Below are positions 15,726 through 22,759 of a stretch of 24,627 nt of DNA, piece after piece; positions within the stretch are counted from its first letter, which is position 1; the number at the start of each line of letters is the position of its first letter. The notes under the pieces are model-generated. The model saw only the letters and a list, made by a program, of their open reading frames with translations, had not been told where the DNA came from and made no database searches. The translations under genes were made by a program, and so were the position numbers. This stretch comes from Fumia sp045121595 (GTDB lineage: Bacteria > Bacillota > Clostridia > Oscillospirales > Ruminococcaceae), in assembly GCA_045121595.1 (NCBI GenBank), contig JBGVGI010000019.1, positions 1-24,627 of the forward strand, in the 5' to 3' direction.

Positions 15726-15891
15726 TGCTCAACGGGCAACATCATTTGTGCGAAGCACAACACTATTTGCTCACGGAGCAACATCATTTATTGAAGATAA
15801 CATCATTTTGCGTCCACATTTTATGCTGTTGACCGCAAGCAGTCAAATGATGTACTCGCTTTGCTCGTAATGATATTGTGTCCAAAGACAC
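15726..15891. repeat. 21-bp-period mini-hairpin array with inverted arm
   Basis: Three 13-base hairpins with 5-bp stems and 3-base loops begin at 15726, 15747 and 15768, exactly 21 apart, with a weaker fourth at 15788-15800. They are joined by the linker ACATCATT (once ACACTATT). The stems differ (TGCTC/GGGCA, TGTGC/GCACA, TGCTC/GAGCA, TTATT/GATAA) yet keep pairing. From 15845 the linker recurs inverted (AAATGATGT, then AATGATATT at 15869), ending in the hairpin GTGTC-CAAA-GACAC (15878-15891). No gene is seen in it. Confidence 0.75.
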
Positions 15892-15897
15892 AAATAC

Positions 15898-15929
15898 AAA
15901 AAAAGAACGCAATATGCGTTCTTTTTTTT
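15898..15929. terminator. tRNA-Arg terminator
   Basis: An 8-bp stem AGAACGCA / TGCGTTCT with an ATA loop is flanked by an A run and a T run, directly after the tRNA on the minus strand. It may also end read-through from the PHP operon. Confidence 0.85.
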
Positions 15930-15930
15930 G

Positions 15931-16007
15931 TGGCGCGCCATGCAGGACTCGAACCTGCGACCTTTTGATTCGTAGTCAAACACTCTATCCAGCTGAGCTA
16001 ATGGCGC
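15931..16007 (-). tRNA. tRNA-Arg (anticodon ACG)
   Basis: A complete 77-nt cloverleaf: acceptor stem GCGCCAT/ATGGCGC, D-loop AGCTCAGCTGGATAGAG, anticodon stem TTTGA/TCAAA with loop CTACGAA (anticodon ACG, reading CGN arginine codons after A-to-I editing), and a GGTTCGAGTCC T-arm. The discriminator is G and the CCA end is encoded. Confidence 0.97.
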
Positions 16008-16033
16008 AATATATGATTTTTGCAACATTTGAT

Positions 16034-16062
16034 ATAATATCACATCAAACTTATTTTGTCAA
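16034..16062 (-). promoter_or_regulatory. tRNA-Arg promoter
   Basis: A consensus -35 TTGACA (16062-16057), a 17-base spacer and TATTAT (16039-16034) lie about 27 bases before the mature tRNA 5' end. No terminator is seen between this and the PHP stop at 16078, so the tRNA may also receive read-through. Confidence 0.8.
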
Positions 16063-16077
16063 CAGTTTTTTGAAAAT

Positions 16078-16764
16078 TTAACTTAAAAAATCAAGAACGG
16101 CTTTTACAGATTTCTCCGTCAGGTCGATTTTACGGCATTCGTGCTCACTCATAACTTCCAGAGAATGGGCGTCGGAATCGGTGATAAAAGGATACTCGTC
16201 ACCTAATTTGTGCGGTGGTTTTTTGATTTCAACAGAGGTTAAAGTAAGCTCAGGAGGAACAAAACCTAAGTTTGAAAGCAATGAGTAAGACGATTTATCA
16301 ATATGTGCAGGGATGGGCACACCGCCGTAAGAACGAACTTTATCAAAAACGTCCTCGATAGAAAGATTTACGGCGTTGCTTAAAAGTTTTTCGATAGTGT
16401 CTGTGACTTCGTCGTTTTCATCCATAACAAGCTGTTCACCGAAAATTTCAGTATCATTTTTAATGTCGGGCAAAAGCGCATAAAGTTCTTCTCCCATTTT
16501 AAGTGCCGACTCAACGTCGGGGAAAAGGGAAAGAACGTGAACTTCTTCGGAAGTTGTTATCTCGATAGCGGGGACAACCAGAATGCCGTTTTCTTCTCCG
16601 AGCTTTGTGATGGCAGGGAGATTTAAAGCGGAGTTATGGTCGCTTACTGCGATTATATCAAGCTCTAAAATTCCCGCCATACCAATGATATTATTCGGAG
16701 TCATTTCGTTGTCTCCGCAAGGGGACAGACAGGAATGTATATGAAGGTCGTAATTGAATTCCAT
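16078..16764 (-). CDS. PHP-domain phosphoesterase of the hydrogenase-linked operon
   Basis: A 228-aa PHP protein with complete metal motifs: DLHIHSCLSPCGD near residue 6, SDHN near 41, an EITTSEEVHVLSLF segment near 68, PAHIDK near 151 and the C-terminal ITDSDAH near 194. Such proteins are trinuclear-metal phosphoesterases. It is the last of five leftward genes that face the hydABC operon, 22 bases after the DRTGG gene, with AAAGGGG before its ATG. This gene set recurs in clostridia next to NAD-linked [FeFe] hydrogenases. I infer a phosphatase step in a regulatory circuit; its substrate is unknown. Confidence 0.85.
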   Translation of the reverse strand: MEFNYDLHIHSCLSPCGDNEMTPNNIIGMAGILELDIIAVSDHNSALNLPAITKLGEENGILVVPAIEITTSEEVHVLSLFPDVESALKMGEELYALLPDIKNDTEIFGEQLVMDENDEVTDTIEKLLSNAVNLSIEDVFDKVRSYGGVPIPAHIDKSSYSLLSNLGFVPPELTLTSVEIKKPPHKLGDEYPFITDSDAHSLEVMSEHECRKIDLTEKSVKAVLDFLS

Positions 16765-16786
16765 ACTGTAACCCCTTTCGGATTTT

Positions 16787-17119
16787 TTAAGCTAAGTTCA
16801 ATTCTTTTGCAAGAATAAGTGCAGTTTCAAAATTTGATTTATCAGAATAGAGGACGCACACGTCCTGCTCAACTGCTTTTTTAAGGCTATCCTCATCAAG
16901 TTTTATGCCTTCGCATAAAATAACACAGCTTACGTCGGCAAGAACGCCAACTGCTACGGTGTTTACGTTGCCCATAACGGTGATGAGGGCGTCATTTTCT
17001 TTTGCTCTGCCCATAACCATACTGAGAAGGTCACAACAGTAGATGCCTTCGATATCGCGGTTTTCACCTTCAGAAGCTATCTCAAAGCCGTGCTTTTTTG
17101 CAAAATCAATCGGTTTCAT
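16787..17119 (-). CDS. DRTGG-domain protein
   Basis: A 110-aa protein resembling the DRTGG regulatory domain found in phosphotransacetylases and CBS-domain proteins: an N-terminal EGENRDIEGIYCCDLLSMVM segment followed by ALITVMGNVNTVAVGVLADVS. The role is unknown; the fold is thought to sense a small ligand. It overlaps the end of the hydrogenase-like gene by 14 bases and has GGAGGAAA before ATG 17119, so translation is probably coupled. A related DRTGG-type gene stands first in the operon. Confidence 0.8.
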   Translation of the reverse strand: MKPIDFAKKHGFEIASEGENRDIEGIYCCDLLSMVMGRAKENDALITVMGNVNTVAVGVLADVSCVILCEGIKLDEDSLKKAVEQDVCVLYSDKSNFETALILAKELNLA

Positions 17120-18440
17120 CTGTTTCCTCCTCTCTGAAGGTACGGGGAATGTAATCTTCGATTTTCTGCATATTTTTAATGAGATTTCTTACGTTTGAAT
17201 TAAAGTTATAGATACAATCGTCGGTTGAAGCAAGACCCCTGACAACGTCTTCTGCCAGAGCACGGCAGGAGGGAGCACCACAGGCACCGCAGTCAAGACC
17301 TTCCAGTTTGTCGGCAATCTTTTCTATCTGCGCCATCTTTTCCATAGCAACTCTCATATCTTCGTCGAGTTTCATAACGGGAACGTATTCGAGGGAAGTA
17401 TCCCAGTTAAGTGCATTGCTGAGGTTTGGCATATCGGTTTCGATATGGTTCTGGCTAACGGGGAGATTTTTTCTTATGCGTTTTAATTTCGTCTTTGCAA
17501 CGTAAGGATTTTCAACGTTCAAAACTCCGCCGACACATCCGCCACTACAAGCGTTAAGCTCGATAAAATCAACGTCCTGGAATTTTTCGTCTTCAAGGTC
17601 ATCAAGTACCCTGATAACGTTTTCAATTCCGTCTGCCGCAAGATAGTTATCGTTTATAAGTCCTGACGCTTCACCACTGCTGCCACCCCAGGAAAGACCG
17701 ATTCTTCCTGCTTCTGTTGAAATCAGCGGTTCTTCCTCGTCGATAGTTCTCATAAGAGGGAAGAGTTTGGTGTAAAGGTCCCTTACCGCGATTACTGCGT
17801 CAACTTCACTTTTCTGTGTACCGATTGGCATCTTTGTTGCAGTAACTTTAGCGGGGCAGGGAGAGATGAAAACGGCACCGATTTTTTCGTAGGGAAGTCC
17901 CGTTTTTTCCATAGCTTCCTGTTTTGCAAGTCTTGCTGCAACTTCAATTGGTGCGTTAAGCGGTAAAACGTGGTCGATAAGACTTGGAAAACGTACCCTT
18001 ATAAGTCTTGTCACGGCAGGACAGGCGGAACTTATAACGGGTTTTAACAGTTTTCCTTCTTTCATAAGGCGTCTTGTTTCGGCAGAAACTATTTCAGCAG
18101 CTTTTGCTACTTCATAAACACTGTCAAATCCGAATTTCAAAAGAGCACTCAAAACTATATCCACGTCTTCGAGATTGTTAAACTGTGCCATAAGGGAAGG
18201 CGCGGGAAGTGCTATTACGTATTCGAATTGCTTTATAACGTCAAGACCGTCAAAAATAGCTTTTTTGGCGTGATGAGGGCAAACTCTTATACATTCACCG
18301 CAGTCGATACAACGCTCGGGAATTATGTAAGCTTTTTTGTTGCGTACTCGTATAGCTTCAGTCGGACAGCGTTTGATGCAGTTGATACAGCCTTTACATT
18401 TATCGGTATCAAGCGTTACCGAATGGAAAAATTCCTGCAT
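17106..18440 (-). CDS. Sensory-type [FeFe]-hydrogenase-like protein
   Basis: A 444-aa protein. Two [4Fe-4S] ferredoxin motifs (Cys 15/18/21/25 and 44/47/50/54) precede a hydrogenase domain (about 75-330), then a C-terminal four-cysteine cluster motif (Cys 384/387/392/409, CGACGAPSC type). All four cysteines that hold the H-cluster are present: C140 in SSACP, C195 in SPCPAK, and C298 and C302 in NACSGGC. However the proton-relay cysteine before C140 is Ala139, the Met of MPC is Ser, and the conserved Glu after the second motif is missing. This matches putative sensory hydrogenases such as Thermotoga HydS rather than catalytic HydA. No PAS domain is seen at the C-terminus. It is the third gene of the leftward operon and would sense H2 or redox state; that role is inferred. 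Confidence 0.85.
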   Translation of the reverse strand: MQEFFHSVTLDTDKCKGCINCIKRCPTEAIRVRNKKAYIIPERCIDCGECIRVCPHHAKKAIFDGLDVIKQFEYVIALPAPSLMAQFNNLEDVDIVLSALLKFGFDSVYEVAKAAEIVSAETRRLMKEGKLLKPVISSACPAVTRLIRVRFPSLIDHVLPLNAPIEVAARLAKQEAMEKTGLPYEKIGAVFISPCPAKVTATKMPIGTQKSEVDAVIAVRDLYTKLFPLMRTIDEEEPLISTEAGRIGLSWGGSSGEASGLINDNYLAADGIENVIRVLDDLEDEKFQDVDFIELNACSGGCVGGVLNVENPYVAKTKLKRIRKNLPVSQNHIETDMPNLSNALNWDTSLEYVPVMKLDEDMRVAMEKMAQIEKIADKLEGLDCGACGAPSCRALAEDVVRGLASTDDCIYNFNSNVRNLIKNMQKIEDYIPRTFREEETDETD

Positions 18441-18458
18441 TTTGCTACCCCCTTAAAA

Positions 18459-18878
18459 TTAAATATTTACAGTCATATATACGGTAGTACCGACACCTAC
18501 GGTACTTTCAATTCTCATTTCATCGGAATATTTTTTCATATTGGGAAGTCCCATTCCTGCACCAAAACCTAAGTTTCTTACTTCATCGGGTGCAGTGGAA
18601 AAACCTTCCTGCATAGCTTTTTCGATATCGGCAATACCTTTGCCTTTATCGGCAAGGACCATTTTAATCTGTGTAGGTGTGATTTCAACGTCAATCTGGC
18701 CACCGTCTGCGTGGATAACCATATTGATTTCACCTTCGTAAAGAGCAATAGCCACTTTTCTTATTGCTTCGGGAGAAATACCAAGTTTTCTGAGGCGTTT
18801 TTTTACACTTGAAGAAGCAACTCCGGCACTTGTGAAATCGTCACCGTCAACGTTATACGTCAGCTTCAGTGCTTCCAT
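18459..18878 (-). CDS. RsbW/SpoIIAB-like ATP-binding protein
   Basis: A 139-aa GHKL-fold ATPase. The N box is ALYEGEINMVIHADGG near residue 46, the G1 box ADKGKGI near 76 and the G2 region GFGAGMGLPNMKKYSD near 103. Related proteins phosphorylate anti-sigma antagonists on serine, so it is probably a serine kinase or a protein switch. No anti-anti-sigma partner lies in the window. Start ATG 18878 has GGAGG upstream and overlaps the end of the preceding gene by 26 bases. Its place in front of the sensory hydrogenase suggests it relays that protein's state. Confidence 0.85.
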   Translation of the reverse strand: MEALKLTYNVDGDDFTSAGVASSSVKKRLRKLGISPEAIRKVAIALYEGEINMVIHADGGQIDVEITPTQIKMVLADKGKGIADIEKAMQEGFSTAPDEVRNLGFGAGMGLPNMKKYSDEMRIESTVGVGTTVYMTVNI

Positions 18879-19224
18879 CTGTGTAACCTCCTCTTAATCC
18901 GTTATCCCACAAAAGACCGCAGGCGGTATACATTCTGTGCTCGGTGCTTAAAAGGACCATACCTTTGCGTTTTGCCAGAGTGAGCATATCTTCATCAGGC
19001 ATTTTGCCTCTTACAAACACGATACATACCATATCCATCATATCGGCGGTACGTACCACCTGAATATTTACAAGACCTGTGAGTAAAACAGCCTGATTTT
19101 TAACAAAGGCTAAAACGTCACTCATCATATCCGAACCACACGCATCGTGCACCTCGGTATCAAGATTTTCTTCACCACAAAGAATTTTTGCATTGAGAAG
19201 TTTTGCCACTTCTTTTACGTTCAT
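18853..19224 (-). CDS. DRTGG-type small regulatory protein
   Basis: A 123-aa protein opening with MNVKEVAKLLNAKILCGEE, like the N-terminal domain of HPr kinase and other DRTGG-type proteins, then AFVKNQAVLLTGLVNIQVVRTADMMDM. No catalytic P-loop is present, so it is likely a ligand-sensing domain rather than a kinase. It is the first gene of the leftward operon, with GGGGGATT before ATG 19224 and a good sigma-A promoter about 30-60 bases upstream. Function unknown. Confidence 0.75.
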   Translation of the reverse strand: MNVKEVAKLLNAKILCGEENLDTEVHDACGSDMMSDVLAFVKNQAVLLTGLVNIQVVRTADMMDMVCIVFVRGKMPDEDMLTLAKRKGMVLLSTEHRMYTACGLLWDNGLRGGYTDGSTEADV

Positions 19225-19254
19225 AATTAATCCCCCTGATTTAAATATACCTTC

Positions 19255-19283
19255 ATTATATCTTTTTTACGGCGTTTTTTCAA
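19255..19283 (-). promoter_or_regulatory. Promoter of the leftward sensory operon
   Basis: Minus strand: TTGAAA (19283-19278), 17-base spacer, TATAAT (19260-19255). This would drive the five genes down to 16078. A near-perfect inverted repeat TTTTTGTTG-AAAAT-CCACAAAAA (19306-19328, one mismatch) lies just upstream and may be an activator or repressor site. Confidence 0.75.
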
Positions 19284-19359
19284 CCGATTTGTGAGAAGTG
19301 CATAGTTTTTGTTGAAAATCCACAAAAAACTTTTTATGACTTATGCAATTAGTGGGTAG

Positions 19360-19385
19360 CATTTTTCGACGAAAAATGTTATAAT
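19360..19385 (+). promoter_or_regulatory. hyd operon promoter: 19-bp palindrome plus extended -10
   Basis: TATAAT (19380-19385) is preceded by TGT, giving the extended -10 form TGnTATAAT; no good -35 box is present. Directly upstream is a perfect palindrome CATTTTTCG-A-CGAAAAATG (19360-19378), whose last bases form the TG of the extended -10. A dimeric factor there would compete with or contact RNA polymerase. Confidence 0.65.
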
Positions 19386-19404
19386 GATTACGAGCATATT
19401 TAAT

Positions 19405-19422
19405 TAGTGAAAAAATTAACAA
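19405..19422 (+). promoter_or_regulatory. Rex-like redox operator
   Basis: TAGTGAA-AAAA-TTAACAA matches the clostridial Rex consensus TTGTTAAWWWWTTAACAA at 16 of 18 positions, with a perfect right half. It lies about 13-30 bases after the predicted transcription start. Rex is an NADH/NAD sensor known to control hydrogenase and fermentation genes in clostridia; no rex gene is in the window. Confidence 0.5.
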
Positions 19423-19494
19423 TCTTTCACTTTTGAACTTGCGATAAAAGTAAATAGTGTTGCTTCTGGCAACAAATCATAAGGAGGTTTAGCT

Positions 19495-19989
19495 ATGTCT
19501 AACAAAAATGCCGGCGTTGCTTTTAACGGCACTCCGGAACAGGAAAAAGCGCTTAGAGAAGTTATCGCTAAGCACAAGGACCAGAGAGGTGCTTTGATGC
19601 CTGTTTTACAGGAAGCTCAGGATATCTACGGATACCTTCCCATCGAAGTACAGACAATTATTGCTGAAGGTCTCGACATCCCGCTTGAAGAAGTTTATGG
19701 TGTTGTTACTTTCTATGCTCAGTTCTCTCTCTATCCCAAAGGAGAATACAAAATTTCTGTATGCCTCGGTACTGCTTGCTACGTAAAAGGTTCCGGTGAT
19801 ATCTACGAACGTTTACAGCAGCGTCTTGGTATCGAAGGTGGCCAGTGCACAGCCGACGGTAAATTCTCTCTCGAAGCTTGTCGTTGCATTGGTGCTTGCG
19901 GTCTTGCACCCGTTTTGACTGTTAACGAAGACGTTTACGGTAAAATTACTGCAGACGACGTTGACGATATTCTCGCAAAATATGCATAA
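19495..19989 (+). CDS. hydC: NAD-dependent electron-bifurcating [FeFe] hydrogenase, NuoE-like subunit
   Basis: A 164-aa thioredoxin-fold [2Fe-2S] subunit of the NuoE/HoxE type. Helical N-terminal part (PEQEKALREVIAKHKDQRGALMPVLQEAQ) and ligand cysteines C90 and C95 (CLGTAC), then C131 and C135 (CIGAC), with additional C118 and C129. It carries electrons within the HydABC complex that oxidises NADH and reduced ferredoxin together to make H2. It opens the rightward operon behind a strong AAGGAGG (19481-19487), with a 6-bp hairpin (19458-19474) in the leader. The next gene follows 12 bases after its stop. Confidence 0.93.
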   Translation: MSNKNAGVAFNGTPEQEKALREVIAKHKDQRGALMPVLQEAQDIYGYLPIEVQTIIAEGLDIPLEEVYGVVTFYAQFSLYPKGEYKISVCLGTACYVKGSGDIYERLQQRLGIEGGQCTADGKFSLEACRCIGACGLAPVLTVNEDVYGKITADDVDDILAKYA

Positions 19990-20001
19990 AGGTCTTCGCT
20001 T

Positions 20002-20547
20002 ATGCAGGAACTTTCTTTGAATGTACTGGATATTGCGCAGAATTCCATAAGGGCGAATGCTTCACTTGTAACCATTGAGGTTTCAGAGGATACTAAAGCA
20101 CACCGACTTCTGATAGTAGTTGAAGATGACGGTTGCGGTATGACTAAAGAACAGGTTACAAACGTTATGGACCCTTTTTTCACAACGAGGACAACAAGAA
20201 AAGTAGGACTCGGCGTTCCGTTTTTTAAAATGTCTGCCGAATCCACCGGTGGCAGTTTTTCAATAGAATCTGAAGTCGGTAAGGGGACTAAAACTTCCGC
20301 TACATATTGTACAGATCATATTGATATGCTTCCGCTTGGTGATATAAATGCGACAATCGTTTCACTTATATCTGTTAATCCTCATATGGAGTTCCTTTAC
20401 AAAAGAACGCGTGACGGTAAAAGCTTTGTGCTTGATACCCGTGAGATACGTGAAGTTCTGGAAGGAGTTCCGATAAATTCTCCCGACGTGCTGGTGTTTT
20501 TGAAAGAATATCTTAACGAAAATGACAGCGAAATCAATGTTAACTAA
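20002..20547 (+). CDS. Histidine-kinase-type ATPase in the hyd operon
   Basis: A 181-aa GHKL ATPase without phosphoacceptor or membrane regions. N box DIAQNSIRANA near residue 10, G1 box EDDGCGM near 41, F box DPFFTTR near 56, G2 GLGVP near 68, then about 80 residues with no recognised domain (SLISVNPHMEFLYKRTRDGKS). It lies between hydC and the ferredoxin gene, as in Thermotoga and clostridial hyd operons, and is the second GHKL protein at this locus. Its task is unknown; a kinase or conformational switch acting with the leftward sensory genes is plausible. Confidence 0.85.
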   Translation: MQELSLNVLDIAQNSIRANASLVTIEVSEDTKAHRLLIVVEDDGCGMTKEQVTNVMDPFFTTRTTRKVGLGVPFFKMSAESTGGSFSIESEVGKGTKTSATYCTDHIDMLPLGDINATIVSLISVNPHMEFLYKRTRDGKSFVLDTREIREVLEGVPINSPDVLVFLKEYLNENDSEINVN

Positions 20548-20575
20548 TTACAAAAATATAAGGTGGTGCAGCTAA

Positions 20576-20944
20576 ATGAAAAGCTTAGAAGAATTGAAGG
20601 CTATTCGTGACAAAATGAAAAACAGTGTTAACCTCCGCGATGATAACGGCGATAAAATCCGTGTTGTTGTAGGTATGGCTACCTGCGGTATCGCTGCAGG
20701 CGCAAGACCTGTTTTGAATGCTTTCACAGAAGAAGTAGCAAAAAGAAATCTTGCAAACGTTACTGTTACACAGACAGGTTGTATCGGTATCTGCCAGTAC
20801 GAACCCGTTGTTGAAGTAATCGATGCTAAAGGCGAAAAGACAACTTACATCAAAATGACAGCTGAAAAAGTTGCTAAAGTTGTTGCTGATCATATCGTGA
20901 ACGGCAACGTTGTAAGTGAATACACAGTAGGTAATATTAAATAA
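20576..20944 (+). CDS. Thioredoxin-like [2Fe-2S] ferredoxin
   Basis: A 122-aa protein with the thioredoxin-like ferredoxin fold. Cysteines are at 37 (MATCGIAAGARPV) and at 69 and 73 (TGCIGICQYEP); only three are present, where the classic pattern has four. This three-cysteine form seems usual in the clostridial family as I recall it, so the fourth ligand may be non-cysteine. It resembles the N-terminal domain of the next protein, HydB, and probably carries electrons to or from the hydrogenase or the sensory protein. Start ATG 20576 has AAGGTGG upstream; HydB begins 12 bases after its stop. Confidence 0.88.
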   Translation: MKSLEELKAIRDKMKNSVNLRDDNGDKIRVVVGMATCGIAAGARPVLNAFTEEVAKRNLANVTVTQTGCIGICQYEPVVEVIDAKGEKTTYIKMTAEKVAKVVADHIVNGNVVSEYTVGNIK

Positions 20945-20956
20945 GGAGGTTACATC

Positions 20957-22744
20957 ATGTTTCGTTCACACGTACTCGTCTGTGGAGGTACAGGTTGTAC
21001 TTCTTCCGGCAGCCAGGCAATTATCAATGCCCTGGAAAGTGAAATCGCTAAAAACGGTCTTGAAACTGAAGTAAAAGTCGTTAAAACAGGTTGTTTTGGT
21101 CTTTGTGCTCTCGGCCCTATCATGATCGTTTACCCTGAAGGAAGCTTCTACTCTGAAGTTAAAGTAGATGATATTCCTGAAATCGTTTCCGAACATCTTT
21201 TGAAAGGCCGTATTGTTAAACGTTTGCTTTATAAAGAAACTGTTGCTGAAGATAAAGTAAAATCCCTTAACGATACAACATTCTACGCAAAACAGATGCG
21301 TGTTGCTCTTCGTAACTGCGGTGTTATCAACCCCGAAGATATCGAAGAATATATCGGTACTGACGGATATGAAGCTTTGGGTAAAGTTCTTTCCGAATAC
21401 ACACCCGAACAGGTTATCCAGGTAATCAAAGACTCCGGTCTTCGTGGACGCGGAGGCGGAGGATTCCCCACCGGTCTTAAATGGAGCTTTGCTGCTGCAA
21501 ACCAGGCAGACCAGAAATACGTAGCTTGTAACGCCGACGAAGGTGACCCCGGTGCATTTATGGACCGTTCCATCCTCGAAGGTGACCCCCACGTACTTAT
21601 CGAAGCTATGGCTATCGCAGGTTACGCTATCGGCGCTAATCAGGGCTTTGTATACGTTCGTGCTGAATATCCTATCGCTGTAAGACGTTTGCAGATTGCT
21701 ATCGATCAGGCTAAAGAATACGGTTTGCTCGGTAAAAATATCTTCGGCACAGGTTTTGACTTTGACCTTGAAATCCGTCTTGGTGCAGGTGCATTCGTTT
21801 GTGGTGAGGAAACTGCTTTGATGACTTCTATCGAAGGTAACCGCGGTGAGCCTCGTCCCCGTCCTCCTTTCCCTGCAGTTAAAGGTTTGTTCGGCAAACC
21901 CACAGTTTTAAACAACGTTGAAACTTATGCAAATATCCCCAGAATTATCTTAAACGGTGCTGAATGGTTTAACTCCATCGGTACAGAAAAATCCAAAGGT
22001 ACTAAAGTATTTGCTCTTGGTGGTAAAATCAAGAACACAGGTCTTGTTGAAGTACCTATGGGTACAACACTCCGTGAAGTAGTTGAAGAAATCGGTGGCG
22101 GTATTCCTAATGGAAAGACATTTAAAGCTGCTCAGACAGGTGGTCCTTCCGGCGGATGTATTCCTCCCGAATTCTTTGATATCGAAATCGACTACGATAA
22201 CCTTATTGCTATCGGCTCTATGATGGGCTCCGGCGGTCTTATCGTAATGGACGAAGATACATGTATGGTTGACATCGCTAAATTCTTCCTTGAATTTACA
22301 GTTGATGAATCCTGCGGTAAATGTACTCCTTGTCGTGTAGGTACAAAACGTCTTTACGAAATGCTCGAAAAGATTACAAAAGGTCAGGCTACTCTTGAAG
22401 ATATCGACAAGATGGAAGAACTTTGCTACTACATCAAAGAAAACTCCCTCTGTGGTCTCGGACAGACTGCTCCTAACCCCGTACTTTCTACACTTAAATA
22501 CTTCCGTGACGAATACGTAGCTCACGTTGTTGACAAGAAATGTCCTGCAGGCGTATGTAAAGATCTTATGCAGATCACTATCATCGCAGATAAATGTAAA
22601 GGATGTACTCTCTGTGCAAGAAAATGTCCCGTTGGCGCTATCGAAGGCACAGTTAAGAATCCTCACGTTATCAATCAGGATAAATGTATTAAATGTGGCG
22701 TTTGCTTAGAAAACTGTAAGTTTGGCGCTATCGTAAAAATGTAA
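20957..22744 (+). CDS. hydB: NAD-dependent electron-bifurcating [FeFe] hydrogenase, NuoF-like flavoprotein subunit
   Basis: A 595-aa subunit with three parts. An N-terminal thioredoxin-like [2Fe-2S] domain has C9, C14, C46 and C50. The NuoF-like core binds FMN and NADH (GRGGGGFPTGLKW near 165 and the ACNADEGDPGAF segment near 195) with a [4Fe-4S] site SCGKCTPCRVG near 453. A C-terminal pair of [4Fe-4S] motifs (CKGCTLCARKCP and CIKCGVCLENC) lies near 548-590. It is the flavin site where NADH electrons are split or merged with ferredoxin electrons. AAGGAGG precedes ATG 20957. Codon choice is strongly biased to GGT, GCT, GTT and CGT, as in highly expressed genes. Confidence 0.96.
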   Translation: MFRSHVLVCGGTGCTSSGSQAIINALESEIAKNGLETEVKVVKTGCFGLCALGPIMIVYPEGSFYSEVKVDDIPEIVSEHLLKGRIVKRLLYKETVAEDKVKSLNDTTFYAKQMRVALRNCGVINPEDIEEYIGTDGYEALGKVLSEYTPEQVIQVIKDSGLRGRGGGGFPTGLKWSFAAANQADQKYVACNADEGDPGAFMDRSILEGDPHVLIEAMAIAGYAIGANQGFVYVRAEYPIAVRRLQIAIDQAKEYGLLGKNIFGTGFDFDLEIRLGAGAFVCGEETALMTSIEGNRGEPRPRPPFPAVKGLFGKPTVLNNVETYANIPRIILNGAEWFNSIGTEKSKGTKVFALGGKIKNTGLVEVPMGTTLREVVEEIGGGIPNGKTFKAAQTGGPSGGCIPPEFFDIEIDYDNLIAIGSMMGSGGLIVMDEDTCMVDIAKFFLEFTVDESCGKCTPCRVGTKRLYEMLEKITKGQATLEDIDKMEELCYYIKENSLCGLGQTAPNPVLSTLKYFRDEYVAHVVDKKCPAGVCKDLMQITIIADKCKGCTLCARKCPVGAIEGTVKNPHVINQDKCIKCGVCLENCKFGAIVKM

Positions 22745-22759
22745 GGAGTGTGGCCCAGA

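Noticed and set aside
15726..15891. CRISPR array
   Set aside because: Units are 21 bp, the constant part is only 8 bases, the variable parts are hairpins rather than spacers, orientation flips midway, and no cas genes are near.
15878..15960. Plus-strand coding frame across the tRNA gene (15878-16081)
   Set aside because: It runs antisense through tRNA-Arg and its terminator; spurious peptides of this kind (APCRTRTCDLLIRSQTLYPAEL) are common annotation artefacts over tRNA genes.
19360..19378. Spo0A or LexA box
   Set aside because: The centre reads TTCGACGAA, lacking TGTCGAA for Spo0A and the CGAAC-N4-GTTCG spacing for LexA.
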